The notes below the pieces were generated by a model that saw only the letters and a list, made by a program, of their open reading frames with translations, did not search any database and had not been told where the DNA came from. Made by a program: the position numbers and the translations under genes. This document shows positions 25,327 to 37,555 of a stretch of 64,000 bases of DNA, piece after piece. The number at the start of each line of letters is the position of its first letter. Position 1 is the stretch's first letter. The stretch comes from Rutidosis leptorrhynchoides (taxonomy: Eukaryota > Streptophyta > Magnoliopsida > Asterales > Asteraceae). The stretch is from NCBI RefSeq assembly GCF_046630445.1, contig NC_092336.1:208539001-208603000 (forward strand), in the 5' to 3' direction.

Positions 25327-25400
25327 TTATTGTTTATGTTTATGTTTATGCTTATGATTATGCTTATGTTTATGTTTATGTTTATGTTTATTGTTGTATG
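25327..25400. repeat. Hexamer repeat (TTATGT)n
   Basis: About twelve tandem copies of TTATGT with single-base variants, in the CACTA leader upstream of the transposase. Confidence 0.8.
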
Positions 25401-25852
25401 CTTATTGTTAGGTTTAGTGGTTAATTTCGAAATAGTTCTACCTTATGTTCGAAATTAACCAATCCTATAGAATATCCGTCCAAGGTTAATTTATTAGAAA
25501 TTAACTTTAGAAGGTCCCCTTTTTGGGACCGCTTTCTGTGTGTTTTGTCTCTTTTAGGATTTGGATGCGTATTACAAATTTACTAGTTACGAAAAATTTG
25601 GTAAACATTTTCCCTTTACTCCTACAAATATGCGTTTAATACGACATATTTGGGGAGTTTAGGGGAAATGCTGCCGAATTTTTTCTTACTGGTAAATTAG
25701 TTGTACGCATCCATAGTTGAGACAAAACATTCAGAGAGTGGGTTAGGTTGCTTTCCATAGTTGGACTACCCGACCTTGATTAAAAATATAATAAGTGTTA
25801 TTAATTTTAAAGTTTTTTGTTGCTTTAAACTTGCTTTAATTAGGTAATTGTT

Positions 25853-28542
25853 ATGACGATTGAAAAGAGTTGGATTAAAATACGACATCCATTTGATCCT
25901 GACTTTACCAGTGGTCTTGATGCATTTATTGAGAGGTGTGAAAACAATTTGAATTCGCTCGGTAAGTGTAGTTGCCCGTGTAAACATTGTGGTAATACAG
26001 TTTTTCTTAAACCTAAACATATAAAAGAACATATTATTTTAAATGGGTTTGAACCCTCTTATACTATGTGGCGGTATCACGGTGAACTACCACAACCACC
26101 CGAAATATACAACACAACGAACCCTCTAAGAAATTTCTTGCACGATATTGAGTTGGAGCGAGAACCTAATTATGCAGCTGAAGATCCGAATGACGATGAG
26201 ACTATGGATGACACGACCGCAACTCTTCTTGAGGATTTAATTAACTCCACCCAAACCGAGCTATATGCTGGTAGCAGGTTGTCCTCATTAGAGTTTTTAG
26301 CCAAGTTAACACACCTTAAGGTCTTGAATAGATGGACGAATACTTCATTCGACCAATTGTTAGAATTACTCGTACAATCACATCCTCCAGATAACACAAT
26401 TCCGAAATCATTTTACGAAACCAAGAAGTGGATGAGAAAGATCGGTTTAGGGTATGAAGCGATACATGCTTGTAAGAATGATTGTTGTTTGTTTTATAAA
26501 GAATACAAAGATTTGGAAAACTGTCCAATATGTAAAGCGAGTAGATGGAAAGATGAACGCACATCGGGGAAGAAAGTTCCTAATAAAGTTTTGCGTTATT
26601 TTCCAGTAACTCCAAGACTAAAACGTTTGTACAGTTCTAGATACACTGCAAAAGATATGATTTGGCATGCTACTGGGCGGTGCACTAAAGATGGTAAGAT
26701 GCGTCATCCGGTAGATGGTCGATCTTGGAGAGAAATTGACAAAAGATATCCGGATTTTGCACGTGAACCCATAAACGTTCGATTAGGGTTGGCTGCTGAT
26801 GGTTTCAATCCATTTGGCAACATGAATAATGCTTACAGCATGTGGCCAGTAATATTGACAACGTACAATACACCGCCGTGGATATGTATGAAAGAAAGTT
26901 CTCTCATGTTGACTCTGTTAATTCCTGGTCCTAAATCACCTGGAAAAGATATTGATGTTTACTTGAGGCCTTTAGTTGATGAACTGAAGATTTTATGGTC
27001 CGAAGGAGTTGTTGCGCATGACTCAGTTACAAACACGTATTTTCAAATGAAAGCAATGCTTATTTGGACCATAAATGATTATCCTGCCCGTGGTAGTTTG
27101 TCCGGTTGGAGTGGCCAAGGCTATAAAGCATGCCCTACATGTAACGAGGACACTCCTGCTATGCGTGTAGAAAACAAAATTGTTTATGTCAGTAACAGAC
27201 AAAAACTTGAACCGAATCACCCATACAGAGAAAACTTACAATTCAATGGTAAGGTTGATCATACCCCAAAACCTAGAAATTTCAAAGTGCACGAGATCGA
27301 AAAACAACTTGAAGATTTGTTGCCAGTTGGTAATGCCGGAAAGAATCATACAAATGGACTAAAAAGAAAACGTCCCCCTAAGTGTCCTCACAACTGGACT
27401 AAAATTTCTATTTTTTGGGAACTTGAATATTGGAAATATCTTCCACTACAACACAACTTAGATGTCATGCATATTGAAAAGAATGTGTTGGAGGCTATTT
27501 TGGGTACCTTATTAATGAATGACAAGTCCAAAGACACTCACAATGCACGAGTTGACTTGGAAAAATTAGGAATTCGAGAAGATTTGTGGCTCAAACCTAA
27601 GACCGCCGGTAAAAAGGATGGGCAATTCTTGAAACCTCATGCACAATACTCCTTAAATTCCGAAGACAGGGTAAGTTTTTGTAAATTCATTAAAGAAGTT
27701 AAACTTCCAGATGGGTTTGGATCAAGCTTCAGGCATAAAGTGAACAAGGATAATAACAACATTACAAACATGAAATCTCATGATTGCCATATCATGATGC
27801 AACGATTATTACCGGTCGGAGTTAACGCGTTTTTGCACCCTACTATTTCTACACCAATAACGCAGTTGTGTGCATTCTTTAAGCAAATTTGTGCTCGAGA
27901 GTTAATGGTATCAGATATGTTGAAAGCTCAAAAACAAGTGGTTAAATTGTTATGTACTTTCGAGTTAATTTATCCTCCAGCTTTTTTTGACATAATGATT
28001 CATTTGGTAATGCATTTACCGAAAGAGGCTATAATGGGAGGGCCTGTTTACATGAGGTGGATGTATCCAATTGAGAGATACATGAAAAAACTAAAAAATT
28101 ATGTTAGAAATAAAGCTAAGCCTGAAGGTTGTATAGCTGAGGGGTACGTTGCCGATGAAGCATTAACTGCATGTTCAATGTCCCTTGAAGGTATACAAAC
28201 GAGATTTAATCATCCTGACAGATATGCTGACGGGCCATCTAGGTCATGTGAGTTTCGTGTCTTCAAATCGTTATGTAATTTTATCAGTAAAGGTGTGTTC
28301 AAATCTCTGGCCCGGGATATTCAGGATAAACTTCACTGGTATGTACTCAACAATTGTTCTGACATCGACGAATACAAAAAGTAAGTCATTTTACTAAAAC
28401 ATGAGTTTATAATGACTTAACTACGTAAACGTTGCTCATACTAACAATTCTTTTTGAACATTTACAGTCAATTTAAAACAGAGTACCCCAATATGGACAT
28501 GAAAACAAATTTTCCAAGTTGGTTCACCAACAAGGTAAACTC

Positions 28543-28633
<91 letters not shown>

Positions 28634-29509
28634 CTTACATATGATAACTATTTTTATTCAAACTTTTATTAACATTTTTTTATTTTTTGATAGATACGTG
28701 AACTACGGTCAGTTGACCGATCGAAGTATAGCGATGAATTGATCTGTCTAGCTGAAGGACCGGTGGGTGGCTCAAACCATTACACTGCCTGCCATGTGAA
28801 TGGTGTCAGGTTTGTGGTTAGCAATCGCGATGATCGACGCACCACACAAAATAGTGGAATTTTGACACTCGCAGATGAAGGTAGTCCTGTCTCTAAGTAT
28901 TATGGTCGGTTAGAAGATATTGTTGAGTTGCATTATGCCGGTGCATTTAGTGTTGTGTTATTCAGATGCCGGTGGTTCAACACTGAGAACACCCGGAAAC
29001 ATAAACGCCTAGTTACAGTCAATAACATAACTAGTATTGACACGAAAGATGAGTGGTACCAAGATGATCAACACATTCTTGCAACACAAGCTCAACAAGT
29101 TTTTTACATCGACGATCCTTCCAAAACTTCTACCAGCTGGAAGGTAGTTCATGAGGTAAATCATCGAAAAATCTGGGATAGAGACATTATCGAAGACACC
29201 ATAGGGGATGTTGTACACGACACCAATTCATCCGATCTTAGCCTTGATGCTGATTTAGATAATATGACTTATACAAGTATGAGTGTACCCGGAGAAGCAA
29301 CACCAATTCAATTTAATCGACCAATACATGAAGTTAATGATGATGATGAAGATGATGATGATGATGATGATGATGATATAGTAGAATTAGACCCTCTTGT
29401 CCTTCCTCATGACATATGTGATTATGATGATGATGTGGTGGCTGACGATGATCTAAATCCCCAAATTTCTCGAAATGAAGCTTTCTCTAGCGATGATGAT
29501 GAATATTGA
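25853..29509 (+). CDS. CACTA TnpD-type transposase
   Basis: Exons 25,853-28,380, 28,468-28,534 and 28,694-29,509 (GT-AG borders) give 1,136 residues with no break. Domains in order: an N-terminal transposase-associated zinc domain at residues 5-77 (CSCPCKHCGN ... HGE); a transposase family 21 core around 310-440 (GLAADGFNPFGNMNNAYSMW, then PARGSLSGWSGQGYKACPTC); a DUF4218 region around 650-770 (MHLPKEAIMGGPVYMRWMYP); and a C-terminal DUF4216 region around 885-945. The tail has an acidic run of Asp/Glu near 1,079-1,096. TnpD cuts and joins the element ends. I chose the ATG because the associated domain starts within five residues. Intron 2 (28,535-28,693) is largely TA repeat. Confidence 0.93.
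28543..28629. repeat. (TA)n array in TnpD intron 2
   Basis: About 87 bases of uninterrupted TA dinucleotides, occupying over half of a 159-bp intron. Confidence 0.97.
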
Positions 29510-29903
29510 TGTGTAATTCTTGTCGTTTATATAAAAATGCTTGTTGTAATCAAATGATTTATATTTCTATGAACGTCTTTTTAAATTTTCCGCATTAGTA
29601 TAAGCATATGTATATATATACACATATATTTATATGTGTGTGTGTATATATATATATATGCTTGTTGTTGTAAATATATTATATATATGACTATATATCA
29701 TTTTCCGCATTAGTATAAGTATTTCTATGCTTGTTGTTGTAAATTTTCAATTATGTATTTTTTTTTCACGACCATATATATATACATACATTATATGTAG
29801 GAATATATATCATTGCCTATATCATTGTTCTATTCACTTTATTTTGTATAAATGTATATGTATATATCATTATTCTATTAACTTTTATTTTGTATTTATG
29901 CAG

Positions 29904-30247
29904 ATGAATTTCTTTGCTCTGCTTTTCCTAATGATGGCCGGGATGGTCGGGGGGCCCGGGGCCCCGGGGGGGACGGGGGCCAAAATAATCGGGGTAAACG
30001 GGGAAAAACACAAAACATAGGTTTGCGAAAGTTGAGGAATGCTCATGGAAAACTCACGATTGACTTTGATATTAAGTTGAAAACCATTAATCCGATAGGC
30101 GACAATAGTTCAATGTTTGTTAATTTAATATCTAGTGTTGTTCGGAAACCAAGCTTCCCAAAATATTACAAGTGTTGGGCGGATGTGCCATCATCTTTCA
30201 AAGACGACGTCTGGGTTGATATACGCGTAAGTTTAATTAATTACTAC

Positions 30248-30323
<76 letters not shown>

Positions 30324-30987
30324 ATGCGTTTCTTATATATAATCTTTTAATATATTTATTACTTTTTATCGTAGAATTACTTTCAAATTGATACATGGCT
30401 AGAAGGTGAGCATGCAGCTGAAATCCGAACGGGTATTAACAAGATTGCCGCGGGACGATGGAAAAACGCAAAAAGTGAGTATATTGGTTATTACGAATTC
30501 CTCGAAGAAGAACATCCGGATGATATAAATTTCATTCGTGCGAACCCACCCGAGGATAGCCCGAGAATGGGAGCCTTTTGTTGACATGATGCTTGACGAA
30601 GCATATCGAAAGCGTTGTGCTCAAAATAAAAAAAACCGGGCTGAAGTCAAATACAACAGTTTGCATGGTGCCAAATCGATAGTTAAACATTTGGTAAATT
30701 ACTTACACCTACTTGTTTTTAATGTTTTATATAAATGATAAAATGTAAGAAAATGAGTTATTTGATTTTATACATTTAAGTTATTTATTTGTGTGTTTGT
30801 AGAACGAACGTCAAGCCAAGAATGCGGAAATCGGTCCTATAAAAAATTACAAGATCTTGCACAAACCCAAGGATCGTACCAAGTGGAATGATTCGTTCAT
30901 ACCGAAAATTAATTACGTAAGTGATACATTTTTATAGATTATGGTGTACTTCTTATAAATATAAGTATAAGTCAATTGGTGTACTCC

Positions 30988-31055
<68 letters not shown>

Positions 31056-31143
31056 ATGGTCTTGTAAGTGATACATTTTTATACGTATGTATGTATATAT
31101 AAATAATGATATGTTAGTAATATTTATATTTTTTTAACTTTGT

Positions 31144-31231
<88 letters not shown>

Positions 31232-31719
31232 AATATAATATAATGGTCTTGTAAGTGATACATTTTTATACGTATGTATGTATATATAAATAATGATATG
31301 TTAGTAATATTTATATTTTTTTAACTTTGTAGAAACGAATGAAGACGTTGTTAAAACAATTTCCCGGCACCGACGAGGAAGTTATCATGGAACAAGTTTT
31401 GGGCGAACGACCGGGACACCAACGCGGATTGGGCCCGAAGATGCCAAAGTCGGTAACTAATTCTGAATCTTCATCGTCTACCGGTCGGAGTCGTCAACCC
31501 GAAATACCACCACAACCATACTACACGGCGGCCGACATTGAACGAATAATTGCTTTTAATAATATGCAAATCCCGGACGATGTTCGACTAAGATTTGGCT
31601 ATCCTCCCGGTACTTCCACTACCGGTACTTCCAATACCGGTACTTCCACTTCCGGTAACCCGAGCTCGAACGATGACTTTGATAACGATTTGTATAATGA
31701 TGGATTTGACGGTTTGTAA
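29904..31719 (+). CDS. CACTA TnpA-like DNA-binding protein (transposase 24 family)
   Basis: Recognisable exons: about 29,904-30,226 (Gly/Arg-rich start, then GLRKLRNAHGKLTIDFD), 30,375-30,693, 30,803-30,916 and 31,333-31,719. The middle (SSFKDDVWVDIR, then EFLEEEHPDDINF and AQNKKNRAEVKYNSLHGAKS) and the later ERPGHQRGLGPKMPKS fit the plant transposase 24/TnpA family, which binds subterminal repeats and assists TnpD. The true start is probably in an exon before 29,904, because the first recognisable exon reads in a frame without its own ATG. There is one frame change near 30,540, between EEHPDDINF and the downstream REWEPFVDMM. The C-terminus has a TSTTGTSNTGTST repeat. It may therefore be non-functional. 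Confidence 0.7.
29940..30003. other. G/C homopolymer-rich tract in TnpA exon
   Basis: A 64-base stretch of GGGG and CCCC runs, strikingly G-rich on the plus strand compared with the AT-rich surroundings. It encodes a Gly/Arg-rich segment and could form a G-quadruplex. Confidence 0.7.
30250..30316. repeat. (TA)n array in TnpA-like intron
   Basis: About 65 bases of TA dinucleotides between the donor at 30,227 and the acceptor ending at 30,374. Confidence 0.95.
30989..31332. repeat. Duplicated intron segment with two TA arrays and two acceptors
   Basis: TA arrays at about 30,989-31,051 and 31,146-31,226 are each followed by a 92-base near-identical unit (31,054-31,145 and 31,241-31,332) starting TAATGGTCTTGTAAGTGATA and ending TTTTTTAACTTTGTAG. 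Both units end in a usable-looking splice acceptor; only the second precedes coding sequence. Confidence 0.93.
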
Positions 31720-31989
31720 TTTGTTTGGTGTGCGTCAAGACAATTATGAAATGGTTGGTACGTTTTGTAAACGATATTTTATTTTGTAGTTTTTCGGATA
31801 TTGTAATGCATGTTTGGATAAGTGTATGTTTCAAGACTTTTGTTTAGTGTTATTATGGTATTTTGTGAATTCGTAATCGTTATTATATAGCAGGTTTTTA
31901 ATTTGTAAATGTGCTGGAAACTGCAGAATTTGTGCTGTTTTATTAGTCTGGAAATGCAGGAACCAAATCTGCTAAAACTGCAGATACTG

Positions 31990-32315
31990 GCTTTCCCAGA
32001 CGATAAGTCGTCTGGGATTAGTCGTCCGGGAAAACCATTATGCGTCATTATTCCAGCATTGTTTAATGATTGAATAAAATAAATATTAGTTTAATATTAA
32101 AAGGGAGAAACGATTTCTCGTCCGGGAAAAGTCGTCCGGGAAAACCGTCCACGAATGCAGTGTTGAAAGTCAAAGTGGGGCCCACGTAAGCGTCTGGGAA
32201 AAAAATCTTCGTCCGGGAATACTTTCAAGGACGGACTTTCCCAGACGACCATTCAGGGACGAAAAGTCATTCGGGATCACTTTCGGGGACGACTTATCGT
32301 CTGGACTTTTCATCC
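31990..32315. repeat. CACTA 3' subterminal repeats
   Basis: At least eight CCAGACGA/TCGTCTGG or TCGTCCGGGAAAA motifs, partly inverted, matching the 5' subterminal set. They mark the 3' control end of the transposon. Confidence 0.85.
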
Positions 32316-32342
32316 GGGAAGACCTCGTTTCTAGTAGTGGTT

Positions 32343-32546
32343 CCAAGAGGAGGGATGCAATTTTATTCATGTCTATAAGGATGTTAATGCGCAACACGTA
32401 GGAGTAGAACGCGAAGACTTGATCAAAGATATATATGAAAGACAATATGTGTACATATGCAAACGAAACAAGCGAGTTCTAGTAGAATAGTTGAAGAAAG
32501 AGTTAAATATTCTTTACAAAGTTTTATGAGAAAATGTAACGTGTGT
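32343..32546. other. Spacer between CACTA and LTR nest
   Basis: About 200 bases of unrecognised sequence; no reading frame or repeat stands out. Confidence 0.4.
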
Positions 32547-34247
32547 TGTGACGCCCCGTACAAAACCATCATGTACGGGTCATCAACAACAGGTCCATTA
32601 CACAGTATAATACTATATGCTGTTTTAAAACAAGTTTTGCATTCATGAAAAGGTAACGTTTTTACCAACGTCAAATGTTTTACAAAAGATGACGTCTTTA
32701 CCAACATCAAATGTTTTACAAAAGGTGACGTCTTTACCAACGTCAAATGTTTTATAAAAGGTAACGTGCTTCTACGAATAGAAAGCATTAACATAAGTAC
32801 GTGACACAAAGGTCATTACAAAGTCATTGTTCAAATGTAACATTAGCTGTGAATGCAAAATAAAAGTTCAATGATTGAGACATCTCTAAACAATGCAGCG
32901 GAAGTCTAACACAGCGAGTCTGTAACAGCAAGTCTATAGCACCAAGACTAATACAGCAAGTCTAACAGCGGAAGCAACAACGTCTAAGCACCTGAGAAAT
33001 ACAATACATGCTTAAAAAGTCAACACGAATGTTGGTGAGCTATAGTTTGTTTGTAATCAGTAATGTAATGTAGACCACGAGATTTCAGTGCTTCAAATCA
33101 GCATTTCAAAACAGTATGATAAAGTATATGCTTATCCGTGGGTGAAAGGACCCGTCCTAATCCATCTGGACGAATACATTACATTTGGTTACATCGCGAG
33201 GTACTTGACCTCTATATGGTGCATTTTACAAACATTGCATTCGTTTTTTAAAAGACAAACTTTCATTACATCGAAAGTTAACGGCATGCATACCATTTCA
33301 TAATATATCCAACTATAATTGACTTAATAATAATCTTGATGAACTCAACGACTCGAATGCAACGTCTTTTGAAATTTGTCATGAATGAATCTAAGTAATA
33401 TCTCTAAAATGAGCAAATGCACAGCGGAAGATTACTTTCATACCTGAGAATAAACATGCTTTAAAGTGTCAACCATAAGGTTGGTGAGTTCATTAGTTTA
33501 TCATAATCGATCATTTTCATCATTTTAATAGACCACAAGATTTTCATTTTTCTTTCTCATAAATATACGTCTCATGCATAGAGACAAAAATATCATTCAT
33601 ATGGATTGAACACCTGGTAACCGACATTAACAAGATGCATATAAGAATATCCCCTATCATTCCGGGAAATCCTTCGGACATGATATAAACGAATTCGAAG
33701 TACTAAAGCATCCGGTACTTTGGATGGGGTTCGTTAGGCCCAATAGATCTATCTTTAGGATTCGCGTCAATTAGGCGTGCACTAATTCTCAAAATTAGTG
33801 ATGTTCCCTAATTCTTAGGCTACCAAGCAAAAAGGGGCATATTCGGCTTCGATCATTCAACCATATAATGTAGTTTTGATTACTTGTGTCTATTTCGTAA
33901 AACATTTAAAAAGATTTCGCATGTATTCTCAGCCCAAAAATATAAAGGGTAAAAAGGCAAATAAAAACTCACAATACAATATTTTTTCGTAAAAATATTC
34001 ATATGACGATACGGAACAATGCAGGTTTGGCCTTGGATTCACGAACCTATATCAATTATTTTTCAAGTAGTATTAACACATATAATGTGTGATGACCCGG
34101 AAATTTCTGACCAAATTTAAACTTAATCTTTGTATGATTAACATTTCCGACACGATAAGCAAAGTCTGTAAAACTGAATCTCAAAATTTTTGAACTACTT
34201 TCATATATTCAAATACCTTTAGGTTGTTCTTGACAATTCGCGAACAA

Positions 34248-34291
<44 letters not shown>

Positions 34292-34848
34292 TATAACTTA
34301 AAAACGTAACAATGTATTAATTGTTTGATACCGTACATTAAACTTATTGGTTTAAATATTTATTTGAATATATATGATAAGTTAGAATATTAATTGTATG
34401 AATAACTTGCGACGTATATTTTAAAACGTGTTTAAAAATATTGAGAATAGATATTAACTTGGTTATGAAACGTTTGATAAATACTATTATATTAATAAAT
34501 AACGAGACAATGATTTATAGAAGTAAATGACCAAAACACTCGAAAGATTAAGATATACTTTGAGTGATATAGTTTATAGATAATTTAAGGCTATATTTTG
34601 ACAAAGGTACATGTCACGAAACGTAAAATGCAAGTTTTCTAAGTGTACGAAAATACATTCGAGAAATCGAAACCGGGACATAAGTCGAGTAACAACGTAC
34701 GAGTCATCGGAACAAAAATTACAGGTCAACTATACACATGAATTTAATATAATATATAATTAATTATATAAATTAAATATATTATATATATATTTAAATA
34801 ATATGTCGACAAACAAGAAAACAAAAGTTTGTGAGCTGGATCAGAGGG

Positions 34849-34895
34849 CCATGCGATCGCATGGCCTTGAAGCACAAATCTCATGCGATCGCATG
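34849..34895. repeat. Paired GCGATCGC palindromes in LTR B
   Basis: CCATGCGATCGCATGG (34,849-34,864) and CATGCGATCGCATG (34,882-34,895) are perfect palindromes 17 bases apart. Position and spacing recall the GC block pair in the D-family LTRs. Confidence 0.85.
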
Positions 34896-34984
34896 GGGTG
34901 CTTTTTCAGAAAAGGTTCTATAAATTGCACGATTCTGGTTCAGTTTTATCACACTCTTTATATTACTCCGTATTACTTATGTTA

Positions 34985-35033
34985 ATTATTTAATTTATTA
35001 TTTATAATTATTATAATTATAATTATTATTATA

Positions 35034-35069
<36 letters not shown>

Positions 35070-35160
35070 ATTAAGATTATTATTATTAATCTTATTATTA
35101 ATAGTATTACTATTATTATTTTTACGATACAAAAATAATAATATATATATATATAATATC
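34985..35160. repeat. (ATT)n-rich low-complexity tract in LTR B
   Basis: Interrupted ATT/TTA trinucleotide runs ending in a short TA run. Equivalent tracts occur in the A and C LTRs. Confidence 0.8.
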
Positions 35161-36831
35161 ACGACGGAGGGATGTCCAAATGATTTCGAAACGGGTTTTC
35201 GAGCAAGCTAGAGCTAAGGAAATTATGGGTTATTGTCAAGGAGGTTATGGGTAATATTCGGGGGTATATTTGTGAATCAAACCTAGTGTTTATCATCTCT
35301 GTTGCGTCTACATACTTTTCTACAATATTCAATCTCAATATTAATACGTAAGAATTTATATTTTATATTTTATCAATTAATAGTATATACATACTAGTGC
35401 TCGAGTGTATATATTTATACATACTTGTATGCTAAATTTCGTCGTTAAACAGTTTATAATAAATCATGAATTAAATACATATATTACGGGTAAAAGGTAT
35501 ATGATATACATGTTTTCGGAAAGCTGGCGAAAAATCAATAACTTTTCATTTAGATATCGAATAGTTTCGAGGAACGAATCAAAAGATATGGTCAACTGAA
35601 TTATAATTGACATTAATTGGAATTGCTTTTTGAATATGCAATTAATACTTAAACAACTTGTTTACGAGATTGATAAAATGGATTTTTGAATATTACCAAC
35701 CGAGTAAATGAATCCTTATATAAGGTACGTCTCGCTTGTTGAACTATTGTCAAAATTGACTTTTTGAAACAACTTTAAATAACTTTTGTATGTCAATTTC
35801 GAGCATTAGCATTGTGATACACTATGACCTGACCTAGCTTGATAGACATTTATTGACCAACATATGTTCTCTAGGTTGAGATCTACGATTATTTGATATA
35901 CCGAGTTTCGGTCACATTACGATGAACAACTTTATGTGCTGCTAAGGTGAGTTTCATTGCTCCCTTTTTAATTGCTTTTGCAATATATATTTTTGGGCTG
36001 AGAATACATGCAATTTATTTTAAACGCAATGGATACAAGTACATACTTAATTCTACACTAAGTTTGAACCGAAAATCCCTTAGCTTTGGTAACTAGTAGC
36101 TGCCAGTACATAGGATATGGACTGGCGGGCGCGAATAACAGTATATGGATCCATAGGGCTTGACATCCCCGTCCGAGCTAGAGCACTAGCCTTTTAACGG
36201 ATGTATGCTATTTGAGAAGCGTACACATTGGTTTGCGTGTATTATTAAGATGATTATACAAAGGGTACAAATTATATATACGTTAAGTTTAGTTACCAGG
36301 GTGCTCAATTTCGTAGAATATTTTGATAAACGTCTCTGGATAAAACAACTGAAATCTTGTGATCCACCTTTATATACAGATTATACGAAACATTAAAACT
36401 ATGAACTCACCAACCTTTGTGTTGACACTTGTTAGCATGTTTATTCTCAGGTTTCCTAGAAGTCTTCTGCTGTTTGCTTATATGTTAGACAAGCTATGTG
36501 CATGGAGTCGTATATGGCATATTTTTCAAGGAAACGTTGCATTCACCAAATCATCACCATGTATCTTATTTTAACTGCATTGTCAACGGAAGTACTATTG
36601 TAAACTATTATTTACAGTGATTGTCTATATGTAGAAATCATCAGATGTCGAAAATCTTTGATTTAAATATTCATTTATGGTGTGCCTTTTCAAAAGAATG
36701 CAATGTTTACAAAACGTATCATATAGAGGTCAAATACCTCGCAATGAAATCGATGAATGACGTGTTCGTCCATATGGATTTGGAGCGATCATCACATAAT
36801 GATAGCAAACAAATATTATTATTATACTTAA

Positions 36832-36872
<41 letters not shown>

Positions 36873-37144
36873 CTTATTAAAATATTTTAATTTGAGTATA
36901 TATATGTCATTTATTATAAATTTTATATATATACTTAAAAATATTATATAGTGTATCAAAATGTATATTTATATGTAAGATTATGTTAAAAAATATATTT
37001 ATACTATATGTAAATTAATTATATATAAAATTATGGATAATAATATTTTATAACAATTTGTGTTATATTAATGTAATATAGTATATGTTATAAGTATATT
37101 TTATATACAAAATATTTATTTGTTACAAAATAATAATAAATAAA

Positions 37145-37318
37145 ATGATAATTCTAATAATAATACAAATGATAGTTTTAAAAATGATAATTTTAATAGT
37201 CATGATAATAATAATACTTATACTCATAGTAATAATAATGTTAATGGTAATAATAATACTTATTTCTAATAATAATAATGATGTGATAATAATAATAGTA
37301 GTAGTAGTAGTAGTAGTA

Positions 37319-37412
<94 letters not shown>

Positions 37413-37435
37413 TGATGATGATGATGATAATAATA
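37145..37435. repeat. (AAT)n/(AGT)n tract in LTR A
   Basis: A long trinucleotide array, mostly ATA/AAT with short AGT and ATG segments. The corresponding site of the other A LTR is 58,606-58,860 with different repeat numbers. Confidence 0.95.
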
Positions 37436-37489
37436 GTAAAAATATTAGAAAGGCTACCTTTATGTATAAGCCCTTAAAAAAATAAACGC

Positions 37490-37555
37490 CTCTGCATGGA
37501 CTCGAACCCACGACCTCTCGCTTAACTATCAACACTCCTAACCACCTTTCCATTT
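37490..37555 (-). other. tRNA-like segment with B box in LTR A (3' copy)
   Basis: On the minus strand, GGTTAGGAGTGTTGATAG is followed by GGGTTCGAGTCC (37,498-37,509), an exact pol III B-box consensus. Its counterpart in the other LTR is at 58,928-58,939. It does not fold as an obvious complete tRNA. Confidence 0.55.

Larger units (their letters stand above)
24455..32339 (+). mobile_element. Complete CACTA (En/Spm-type) DNA transposon
   Basis: A 7,885-bp element with perfect 12-bp inverted ends, CACTACTAGAAA (24,455) and TTTCTAGTAGTG (ending 32,339). It sits in a 3-bp duplication GTT (24,452-24,454 and 32,340-32,342), the CACTA hallmark. Both ends carry arrays of CCGGACGA/TCGTCCGG subterminal motifs. 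Two genes lie between: a TnpD-type transposase (25,853-29,509) and a TnpA-like gene (about 29,904-31,719). The 5' 1.4 kb is probably promoter and leader. Perfect termini and an open transposase suggest recent activity. Confidence 0.96.
34088..36796 (+). mobile_element. Element B: solo LTR within element A
   Basis: A 2,709-bp TG...CA unit (TGTGATGACCCGG to GATCATCACA) with perfect duplication TAATG (34,083-34,087 and 36,797-36,801). Removing it restores the A LTR sequence seen uninterrupted at about 58,250. Its start resembles the A and C LTR family, its end differs. A single LTR with a target duplication is the footprint of LTR-LTR recombination. Confidence 0.93.

Noticed and set aside
37490-37555. 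Functional tRNA gene in LTR A.
   Set aside because: Only a B box is clear; no complete cloverleaf or A box at standard spacing could be drawn.
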